A stretch of 64,000 nt of DNA from Hyphomicrobiales bacterium. Its GTDB lineage: Bacteria > Pseudomonadota > Alphaproteobacteria > Rhizobiales > Rhizobiaceae. Both the position numbers and the translations under genes were made by a program. The stretch spans positions 203,560-267,559 of the forward strand of contig UCHV01000004.1 of assembly GCA_900472395.1 (NCBI GenBank). Reading direction: 5' to 3'. Below the pieces are notes generated by a model. That model was given only the letters and a program-made list of their open reading frames with translations, did not search any database and was not told the DNA's origin. Below, one piece after another: positions 56,128 to 64,000 of this stretch (the first letter of the stretch is position 1; the number at the start of each line of letters is the position of its first letter).

Positions 56128-56562
56128 ATGCAGACCGTATTGATCGTCATCCATCTTCTGATCGTGCTCGCCCTTGTCGGCGTCGTACTGATCCAGCGTT
56201 CCGAAGGCGGCGGCCTTGGCATCGGCGGCGGTTCCGGCTTCATGTCGGCACGCGGCACGGCCAATGCGCTGACCCGCACCACCGCAATCCTTGCGACGCT
56301 GTTCTTCGTCACCTCGCTTGGCCTCGGCATTCTGGCGCGTTACGAATCCCGCCCGACCGATATTCTCGATCGTATCCCGGAGCAGCAGCGCGGCACCGGT
56401 GCGGGCATTCTCGACTCTCTCGGCCCGGCACCGGCGACACCGCCTGCCAGCAATGGCGTTCCGTCTGATGCCGCTCCGGCGGCAGGTAACGGCGCTGCTG
56501 CTCCGGCCGCACCTGCGACGCCGGCTCCGGCCGATCCGTCGGCTGTCCCGACCGGACAATAA
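56128..56562 (+). CDS. secG: Preprotein translocase subunit SecG
   Basis: 144 residues. Two membrane segments (3-22 and about 53-73) flank the conserved cytosolic loop LIQRSEGGGLGIGGGSGFMSARG, as in all SecG. A long Pro/Ala-rich cytosolic tail (about 90-144) is typical of alphaproteobacterial members. SecG supports SecYE translocation. It follows tpiA and a terminator separates it from pyrG. Confidence 0.95.
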   Translation: MQTVLIVIHLLIVLALVGVVLIQRSEGGGLGIGGGSGFMSARGTANALTRTTAILATLFFVTSLGLGILARYESRPTDILDRIPEQQRGTGAGILDSLGPAPATPPASNGVPSDAAPAAGNGAAAPAAPATPAPADPSAVPTGQ

Positions 56563-58332
<1,770 letters not shown>

Positions 58333-58356
58333 CACCATTCTGAAGTTATCCGTTTG

Positions 58357-58394
58357 ATGCCGTCCGAAACAGTTGTTTTCGGGCGGCATTTTCG
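58357..58394 (+). terminator. Intrinsic terminator after pyrG
   Basis: An extended stem of 13 pairs with one G·U (ATGCCGTCCGAAA and its complement) and a 7-base loop ending in TTTTCG, 24 bases after the pyrG stop. Confidence 0.85.
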
Positions 58395-58415
58395 TTTATG
58401 GCCGCAGGAGAATAA

Positions 58416-58862
58416 ATGGAGAAGCCTATGTCCGTCGAAGCAAGATTGAACATCGTAACCCTCGGCGTTGCCGATCTGGACGTCTCGCGAAGGTTTTATG
58501 TGGAAGGTCTCGGCTGGCGGGCTTCCAGCGCAAGTCAGGACAAGATCGTCTTCATCCAGCTTGGTGGCATCGTGCTGGCGCTCCACCCTCGCGAAATGCT
58601 CGCTGAAGATGCCACGGTGCCTGCAGATGGTTCCGGTTTTCGCGGCATCACGCTTGCGCACAACGTTCGGGACAAGGCGGATGTCGCTCCGATCCTTGCC
58701 CATGCCGAAAAGGCTGGTGGCCGTATCGTGAAAGCCGCCCATGACGTCTATTGGGGCGGCCATAGCGGTTACTTTGCCGATCCCGACGGATTCCTTTGGG
58801 AAGTCGCCTGGAACCCCTACGCCGCGATGAACGACAAGGGGGAACTCGTCCTGGCCGAATAA
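58416..58862 (+). CDS. VOC (glyoxalase/bleomycin resistance-like) superfamily protein
   Basis: 148 residues. Two paired beta-alpha-beta-beta-beta modules with VTLGVADLDVSRRFYVEGLGW at the start and GHSGYFADPDGFLWEVAWNP at the end are diagnostic of the VOC fold. Metal-binding and substrate cannot be assigned. GGAG lies 5 bases before the ATG; a second ATG four codons later is less likely. It ends 1 base before the convergent photolyase stop. Confidence 0.88.
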   Translation: MEKPMSVEARLNIVTLGVADLDVSRRFYVEGLGWRASSASQDKIVFIQLGGIVLALHPREMLAEDATVPADGSGFRGITLAHNVRDKADVAPILAHAEKAGGRIVKAAHDVYWGGHSGYFADPDGFLWEVAWNPYAAMNDKGELVLAE

Positions 58863-58863
58863 T

Positions 58864-60297
58864 CTATTTCAGCCCCTTATAGGCTTCCAGAGCCCGGTCT
58901 CGTGCCAAGCCGTGATTGACGATCGGCTTGGGATATTGTTTGCCGAGCTCGATCCCGGCATCGGCCAGAACATGGGCCGGTGCCTCGAACGGCTTGTGAA
59001 CATACTTCTTCGGCAGTTTTTGCAGTTCCGGCACCCAGTGGCGAACATAATCGCCGTCGGGATCGAATTTTTCGCCCTGCAGGATCGGATTGAATATTCG
59101 GAAGAACGGCGAGGCATCGGCACCGGAACCGGCCACCCATTGCCAATTGGCGGTATTGCTGGCCGGATCGGCATCCAGCAATGTATCGCGGAACCATTCT
59201 TCGCCACGCCGCCAGTCGATCAGCAGGTCCTTGATCAGGAAGGATGCGGTGATCATCCGCACGCGGTTGTGCATGTAGCCGGTCTGCCAGAGTTCTCGCA
59301 TCCCGGCATCAACGATCGGATACCCGGTCTGTCCCTTGGTCCATGCGGCAAAATCCTTCGCATCGAATTCCCATTCGAAGGCGTCGAACTTGTCATCCCA
59401 GTTTTTCGTGCGCAGATCGGGAAATTCGATCAGCAGATTGTAGCAGAAATCGCGCCAGGCCAGTTCCTTGCGGAAATGCACGAGATCGTCCTTGTGGCGC
59501 TGGGCCAGCCCGTTCGTGGCATGCCAGATGCGGGCCGGAGAAATTTCGCCGAGCGCCAGATGCGGTGACAATCTTGACGTGGCATCGGTGCCCGGAAAAT
59601 CGCGGCCGTGCTTGTAATCGTGGAGATCGGCATCGATCAGATTTTCAAGTTTTTGCCTCGCACCGGCTTCACCCGGCGTCCAGAATTCTGAAAAGCCGGA
59701 AGCCCAGTCCGGTTTTGTCGGCAGCAGGTTCCAGCCGTCGAGCGATTCGGAGCGCGGGTGTGTTTGAGGTGCGACGATGGTTTTCGGCGCATCTGTGGGC
59801 TCCGCCGGCTCGCCAAGCTTCTGCATGGCATTCCAGAACGGGGTATAGACCTTGAACGCGTTGCCGGCCCCGGTGCGGATGGTTTTCGGATCATGCAGCA
59901 ACTGGCCATGAAGCGCGCGGATGCCGATGCTGGCCGCTTTCAACGCAATGGCGATATCGCGGTCCATGGACGTACGCTCATACGCGCGATTGACGAAAAC
60001 GAGATCGGCGCCGGATGTGCGGGCGATATCCTCCAATACCTCTTCAGCGCGCCCGGAACGCAGGCATAGATCGTTGCCATGGGCCTTGAGGTTATCTCGC
60101 AAGGCCACCAGCGAATGATGCAGCCACCAGGCCTGCGCGCCGCCCAGAGCGCCGATATCGGGATTTTCGGGCTCGCGAATATAGACGCAGATTACCGGTC
60201 GATCCGTCTCCACGGCAGCGTGAAGCGCGTGATTGTCATCAAGCCTCAGATCGCGGCGAAACCAGAGAATGACCGGCGTCTTGTCGTTATCAGCCAC
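58864..60297 (-). CDS. phrB: Deoxyribodipyrimidine photolyase
   Basis: 477-residue FAD photolyase, light-dependent repair of cyclobutane pyrimidine dimers. The N-terminal photolyase alpha/beta domain opens VILWFRRDLRLDDNHAL, and the C-terminal FAD domain has LSPHLALGEISPARIWHA, ELAWRDFCYNLL, the Trp-chain stretch and NTANWQWVAGSGADASPFFRIFNP, characteristic of class I CPD photolyases. The true start is GTG 60297: a perfect AGGAGG sits 5 bases upstream, inside what would otherwise be read as a start ATG at 60312. It follows moeA on the minus strand. Confidence 0.95.
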   Translation of the reverse strand: MADNDKTPVILWFRRDLRLDDNHALHAAVETDRPVICVYIREPENPDIGALGGAQAWWLHHSLVALRDNLKAHGNDLCLRSGRAEEVLEDIARTSGADLVFVNRAYERTSMDRDIAIALKAASIGIRALHGQLLHDPKTIRTGAGNAFKVYTPFWNAMQKLGEPAEPTDAPKTIVAPQTHPRSESLDGWNLLPTKPDWASGFSEFWTPGEAGARQKLENLIDADLHDYKHGRDFPGTDATSRLSPHLALGEISPARIWHATNGLAQRHKDDLVHFRKELAWRDFCYNLLIEFPDLRTKNWDDKFDAFEWEFDAKDFAAWTKGQTGYPIVDAGMRELWQTGYMHNRVRMITASFLIKDLLIDWRRGEEWFRDTLLDADPASNTANWQWVAGSGADASPFFRIFNPILQGEKFDPDGDYVRHWVPELQKLPKKYVHKPFEAPAHVLADAGIELGKQYPKPIVNHGLARDRALEAYKGLK

Positions 60298-60363
60298 GCG
60301 GGCCTCCTTCATGAGGATTACCGGTGCTAAACGCGTCAGCCCGGTAAAGGCTCAACGGTTTGT

Positions 60364-61587
60364 TCAGGGGCGCAGCAGAATGATCGGGCAGGGGCTGCCG
60401 GCCGACAGTTCCGGAGCATGGGGCGGGCGGATGACGAGGCAATCGGATTTCGCGAGGATCTTCATCATCGAGGAGTCCTGCTTGCCATAGGCTTCGGCCA
60501 CCAGCCTGCCGCTGTCATCCCGCGAAAGTTTCGCCCGCAGGAAGTCCTGGCGCAGATCATTGGCTGCAAGCGTATGAGCGGTGATCGCTTGCTCCTCGCG
60601 CTTGCGCTGCGGCAGATGCGCCAGCTTTCGCACGGTCGGCTCCAAAAACAGCAGGCTGCAGACAAGGCTTGCGACCGGATTGCCGGGCAGGCCGAGCACC
60701 TGCATGTCACCGAGCGAACCGACCATCAGCGGTTTTCCGGGACGCATGGCGATGCGCCAGAAATCCAGATCCATGCCGACGGATTTCAACACGCCCTGCA
60801 CGAGGTCATGATCACCCACCGAAGCGCCGCCGATGGTGACGAGAACATCCGCACCGGCAGAACGCGCTTTCGAGATCGCCTGCTCGATCAGCGCGGTGTC
60901 GTCCCGGACGATGCCGAGGTCGAGCACATCGCCGCCATTGTCGCGCACCAGAGCCGCCACGCCAAAGGTGTTGGAGGCGATGATCTGCGCCGGGCCGGGT
61001 ATGCTTCCGGGAACCAGCAGTTCGTCACCGGTGGCAAGGATGGCGACCAGCGGTTTGCGATAGACCGGCAGTTCGGCATTGTTCATCGCTGCGGCGAGCG
61101 TCAGCGTTGAAAAATCAAGCACCGTGCCAGCCGAAAGCGCGGTTTCGCCCTCTGCAAAATCCTGGCCCCGTGGACGGATGTGGCGGCCGGGGGAAACGTC
61201 GAAGGTGGTACGGATGCGGTTTCCGTCCAGTTTTTCCGCATCTTCCTGGATGAGGATCGTATCGGCGCCTTCAGGCACCGGCGCGCCGGTAAAGATTCGC
61301 ACAGCCTCACCGGGACCGATCCTCCCGTCGAAGGCATGTCCTGCGGAAGCGGTACCGATCACCGTCAATTCGCTGCCTATCTCGGGCGTGTCGGCGGCGC
61401 GGATGGCGTAACCGTCCATGGCGGAGGCATCGAACGGCGGCTGGGTGAGGCGGGCGAGCACGTCGCCGCCGAGAACACGACCGGCAGAGTCGGCCAGCGC
61501 CAGCATTTCGGTCCGGATGACCGGCTTGCTGAGCGCGGCAAGGCGGGCCTTGGCTTCTTCGACGGGAAGCAGGGTAGGTTTGGTCAT
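60364..61587 (-). CDS. moeA: Molybdopterin molybdenumtransferase MoeA
   Basis: 407-residue enzyme inserting molybdenum into adenylated molybdopterin. Signature stretches: [13 protein letters not shown] (about 53-65), the [16 protein letters not shown] domain II start, [12 protein letters not shown] near residue 250 and the GLPGNPVAS loop near residue 310. Length is normal. Its ATG overlaps the moaC stop (ATGA). Confidence 0.96.
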   Translation of the reverse strand: MTKPTLLPVEEAKARLAALSKPVIRTEMLALADSAGRVLGGDVLARLTQPPFDASAMDGYAIRAADTPEIGSELTVIGTASAGHAFDGRIGPGEAVRIFTGAPVPEGADTILIQEDAEKLDGNRIRTTFDVSPGRHIRPRGQDFAEGETALSAGTVLDFSTLTLAAAMNNAELPVYRKPLVAILATGDELLVPGSIPGPAQIIASNTFGVAALVRDNGGDVLDLGIVRDDTALIEQAISKARSAGADVLVTIGGASVGDHDLVQGVLKSVGMDLDFWRIAMRPGKPLMVGSLGDMQVLGLPGNPVASLVCSLLFLEPTVRKLAHLPQRKREEQAITAHTLAANDLRQDFLRAKLSRDDSGRLVAEAYGKQDSSMMKILAKSDCLVIRPPHAPELSAGSPCPIILLRP

Positions 61588-62075
61588 GGCTCACGCCGCC
61601 AGTCGCCGGATTTTCCGCCGCTCTTCTGCAGCAGCTGGATGCCGCCGATTTCCATGCCTTTGTCTGCCGCCTTCGCCATGTCATAGATCGTCAGGCAGGC
61701 GACGGAAACAGCGGTCAGCGCTTCCATCTCGACACCCGTCTTGCCGCTGAGCTTGGCGGTTGCCGTGACGCGCAGACCGGGCAGGGCGGCATCTTCCTCG
61801 ATCTCTACCGAAACCTTGGTCAGCATCAGCGGATGGCAGAGCGGAATGAGATCGGACGTCTTTTTGGCGGCCATGATGCCGGCCAGACGCGCAGTGCCGA
61901 TCACGTCGCCCTTCTTGGCATTGCCTTCAAGGATCAACGACAGCGTTTCCGGCAGCATGCGCACGAAACCTTCGGCCGTGGCGATACGGGTGGTTTCGAC
62001 CTTGTCGCCGACATCGACCATATGCGCTTCGCCGGACGCGCCGATATGGGTCAGCCCGGGTTTGCTATCGGTCAT
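61584..62075 (-). CDS. moaC: Cyclic pyranopterin monophosphate synthase MoaC
   Basis: 163 residues. MoaC completes the conversion of the MoaA product into cyclic pyranopterin, the first molybdenum-cofactor intermediate. [23 protein letters not shown], the [20 protein letters not shown] helix and the [10 protein letters not shown]-terminus are all present, including the two conserved Lys. The ATG at 62075 overlaps the trpC TGA; the GTG one codon upstream is unnecessary. Confidence 0.96.
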   Translation of the reverse strand: MTDSKPGLTHIGASGEAHMVDVGDKVETTRIATAEGFVRMLPETLSLILEGNAKKGDVIGTARLAGIMAAKKTSDLIPLCHPLMLTKVSVEIEEDAALPGLRVTATAKLSGKTGVEMEALTAVSVACLTIYDMAKAADKGMEIGGIQLLQKSGGKSGDWRREP

Positions 62076-62890
62076 CACTGTGCTGCCGCGGTGAGGGCAT
62101 CACCTTTCAGGAGCAGGCGGGTGGCGGCGGCCACGTCGTCCTTTCGCATCAGGCTTTCACCAACAAGGAAGGTCGAGATTTTCGACTTCTGCAGACGCAG
62201 GCAATCGTCGTGGGTGAAAATGCCGCTTTCGCCGACCAGCAGGCGGTCGTCGGACACCATCGACGCCAGACGTTCGCTGACATCGAGGCTGACCTCGAAA
62301 GTGCGCAGGTTGCGGTTGTTGACGCCGATCATCGGCGACGAGAGTTTCAGCGCCCGCTCCATCTCCGCTTCGTCATGCACCTCGAGAAGAACATCCATGC
62401 CGAGTTCAAAGGCCGTGTCTTCGAGGATGCGTGCTTCGTCATCGGAAAGCGATGCCATGATGATCAGGATGCAATCGCCACCCCAGGCACGGGCTTCATG
62501 GACCTGATACGGCTCGAACAGAAAATCCTTGCGCAGCGCCGGCAGCGAACAGGCGTCGCGGGCCGCCGCGAGAAATTCCGGTGCGCCCTGAAAGCTCGGA
62601 CCGTCGGTCAGGACGGAAAGGCAGGCAGCGCCACCGGCCTCATAAGCCTTGGCAAGTGCCGGCGGATCGAAATCCGGGCGGATCAGGCCCTTGGAAGGGC
62701 TGGCCTTCTTGATTTCGGCGATCAGGCCGAATTCGCCCTGCTCACGCTTCGCAACGAGCGATTTATAGAAACCACGCGGCGCGGAGACGTCTTTTGCCAT
62801 GGCCTTGAGGTCGTCGAGCGATACGTTTGCCTTCGCCGCGGCGATTTCCTCGCGCTTGTAGGCTTCGATCTTGCGCAGGATGTCGGTCAT
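62075..62890 (-). CDS. trpC: Indole-3-glycerol phosphate synthase
   Basis: 271-residue TIM-barrel enzyme of tryptophan synthesis. The catalytic Lys and Glu are in [13 protein letters not shown] and [11 protein letters not shown], with [13 protein letters not shown] (Asn loop) and [10 protein letters not shown] following. It is not fused to TrpF. Its ATG overlaps the trpD stop. Confidence 0.97.
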   Translation of the reverse strand: MTDILRKIEAYKREEIAAAKANVSLDDLKAMAKDVSAPRGFYKSLVAKREQGEFGLIAEIKKASPSKGLIRPDFDPPALAKAYEAGGAACLSVLTDGPSFQGAPEFLAAARDACSLPALRKDFLFEPYQVHEARAWGGDCILIIMASLSDDEARILEDTAFELGMDVLLEVHDEAEMERALKLSSPMIGVNNRNLRTFEVSLDVSERLASMVSDDRLLVGESGIFTHDDCLRLQKSKISTFLVGESLMRKDDVAAATRLLLKGDALTAAAQ

Positions 62891-63924
62891 GCGCCTGCCC
62901 CTTCCTTGTCTGTATTCTCGTTGGAAACGGCGATCAGCCGATCGAGCACTGCGCTCGCATTGCCGCTGTCGAGCGCGTTGGAGGCGATCGTCATGCCATC
63001 CATGACATTCTCCGCCTTGCCGGCGATAACGAGTGCGGCGGCGGCATTGCAGAGCGCAATATCGCGATAGGCGTTACGGGCACCGGCGAGAACGTCACGC
63101 AGCGCCGCAGCATTCACGACGCCATCGCCGCCCTTGAGGTCATCGATGACGGCGCGAGACACGCCAAAATCTTCCGGGGTCAGCTCAAAGCTGCGGATGA
63201 CGCCATTTTCCAGCGCCACGACCTGCGTTGTGCCCGTTGTGGTGATCTCGTCCATGCCGTCACCGTAAACGACCCAGACCCGCTCCGAGCCGAGATCGCG
63301 CAGAGCTTCGGCCAGCGGCTGGAGCCACTGCGGTGAAAATACGCCCAGCAACTGGCGTTTGGCGCCGGCCGGGTTGGAAAGCGGGCCCAGCAGATTGAAG
63401 ATCGTGCGTGTGCCGAGTTCGACGCGGCTTGCCGTTACGTGCCGCATGGCCGCGTGATGTTTCTGGGCGAACATGAAGCCGATCCCGGCCTCGGAGATGC
63501 AGCGGCCGATCTGCTCTGGCCCGATCTCCAGATTGACGCCGAGCGTGCTCAACGCATCGGCCGTGCCGGATTTGGAGCTCTGGGCGCGGTTGCCGTGTTT
63601 GGCCACCGGCACGCCGGCACCCGCGACGATCAACGAGGCGAGTGTCGAGATGTTATAGGTGCCGATCCCGTCGCCACCGGTGCCGACGATATCGACGGCA
63701 TCGGCGGGTGCGGAGACGGGAACCATCTTGGCGCGCATGGTGGAGACGGCGCCGGCGATTTCGTCGACGGTTTCGCCACGTACGCGCAACGCCATGAGAA
63801 AACCGCCGATCTGCGATGGCGTGGCTTCCCCCGACATCAGGATGTTGAAGGCTTCCAGTGCTTCAGGCCGGCTCAGGCTCTCGCCGGTTGCGACCTTGGC
63901 GATGAACGGTTTCAGGACCGGCAT
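62887..63924 (-). CDS. trpD: Anthranilate phosphoribosyltransferase
   Basis: 345-residue enzyme joining anthranilate and PRPP. The PRPP-binding glycine motif VGTGGDG (about 81-87), the [21 protein letters not shown] segment and the second Mg motif [25 protein letters not shown] are conserved. It is not fused to TrpG. It is followed by trpC, moaC and moeA with ATGA overlaps, a compact translationally coupled block. Confidence 0.97.
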   Translation of the reverse strand: MPVLKPFIAKVATGESLSRPEALEAFNILMSGEATPSQIGGFLMALRVRGETVDEIAGAVSTMRAKMVPVSAPADAVDIVGTGGDGIGTYNISTLASLIVAGAGVPVAKHGNRAQSSKSGTADALSTLGVNLEIGPEQIGRCISEAGIGFMFAQKHHAAMRHVTASRVELGTRTIFNLLGPLSNPAGAKRQLLGVFSPQWLQPLAEALRDLGSERVWVVYGDGMDEITTTGTTQVVALENGVIRSFELTPEDFGVSRAVIDDLKGGDGVVNAAALRDVLAGARNAYRDIALCNAAAALVIAGKAENVMDGMTIASNALDSGNASAVLDRLIAVSNENTDKEGAGA

Positions 63925-63946
63925 GTCATTCCTCCTCGGTCCGCGC

Positions 63947-64000
63947 TCAGCGCATCGTTGCCAGAGCCTGTTCGGCTGCGGTCTGGTTTATCTGGACGCC
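63947..64000 (-). CDS. ppiD: 3' end of a peptidylprolyl isomerase gene (PpiD/SurA-like), partial
   Basis: Only the last 17 codons and stop fall in the window; the peptide ends [17 protein letters not shown]. This matches the C-terminal tail of the PpiD-type peptidylprolyl isomerases that precede trpD in many Rhizobiales. Identification rests on this tail and on position, so it is tentative. The stop lies 22 bases before the trpD start. Confidence 0.6.
   Translation of the reverse strand, partial: GVQINQTAAEQALATMR

Overview
This is a gene-dense, GC-rich stretch of core bacterial chromosome, almost certainly from an alphaproteobacterium of the Rhizobiales and most likely the Rhizobiaceae (Agrobacterium/Rhizobium group). 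The evidence is the pur cluster order (purC, purS, a small coiled-coil gene, purQ), the trpD-trpC-moaC-moeA block with a ppiD end beside it, an Agp2-like bacteriophytochrome fused to a receiver domain, and alphaproteobacterial families such as DUF1489, DUF2336 and bacterial transglutaminase-like cysteine peptidases. I see no rRNA, tRNA, insertion sequence, prophage, CRISPR array or replication origin. Species-level placement is inference.

Layout. 0-3 kb: a Bcr-type drug efflux pump, then bolA, a tiny polycationic protein and the monothiol glutaredoxin grxD (an iron-sulfur trafficking pair), then an unknown membrane protein. 3-12.4 kb: purine synthesis, all on the minus strand (purL; purC-purS-X-purQ; purB), interrupted by a PagL-like outer membrane protein, a small lipoprotein and an RBBP9-like hydrolase, then rpe and a membrane protein. 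12.5-14 kb: an orphan periplasmic binding protein and a TfoX-N protein. 14-22 kb: one tightly coupled minus-strand catabolic operon headed by a fused FAD monooxygenase/old-yellow-enzyme reductase of the 2-aminobenzoyl-CoA (or salicylyl-CoA) type, followed by SDR, enoyl-CoA hydratase-like, acyl-CoA dehydrogenase, thioesterase, RidA-like and FadB-like genes. This is a CoA-dependent aerobic aromatic route, but no aryl-CoA ligase or regulator is present in the window.

22-38.7 kb: mixed housekeeping and envelope genes: OsmC, BON, a degenerate peptide deformylase, MgtE, a MerR regulator with a palindromic site in its promoter, DUF1624 and DUF599 membrane proteins, sdaA, DUF1489, a D,D-carboxypeptidase with SPOR domain, a transglutaminase-like peptidase, PilZ, PAS, rhomboid, CBS and patatin proteins, then hisI and folE. 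39-49 kb: a NifU-like scaffold, yidD, thrS, an acyltransferase, a secreted unknown protein, nitroreductase plus flavin reductase, a degenerate CitE-like protein, DUF2336 and an AI-2E/PerM exporter. 49-64 kb: bathy-type phytochrome kinase, parE, a secreted hydrolase, tpiA-secG-pyrG, a VOC protein, photolyase phrB, then moeA, moaC, trpC, trpD and the 3' end of ppiD.

Most interesting points: the aromatic-CoA operon, whose RidA-like and hydratase-like members both lack canonical catalytic residues; a deformylase paralogue with a key residue of all three active-site motifs replaced; a NifU-like scaffold missing its third cysteine; a CitE-like gene whose homology extends upstream of any standard start codon; a conserved-looking coiled-coil gene translationally coupled inside the pur operon; and three AATTCGA boxes spaced exactly 11 bp apart. 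Nothing here looks like an unknown defence or mobile system. Start codons were refined from ribosome binding sites and homology; many genes overlap by ATGA, indicating translational coupling.
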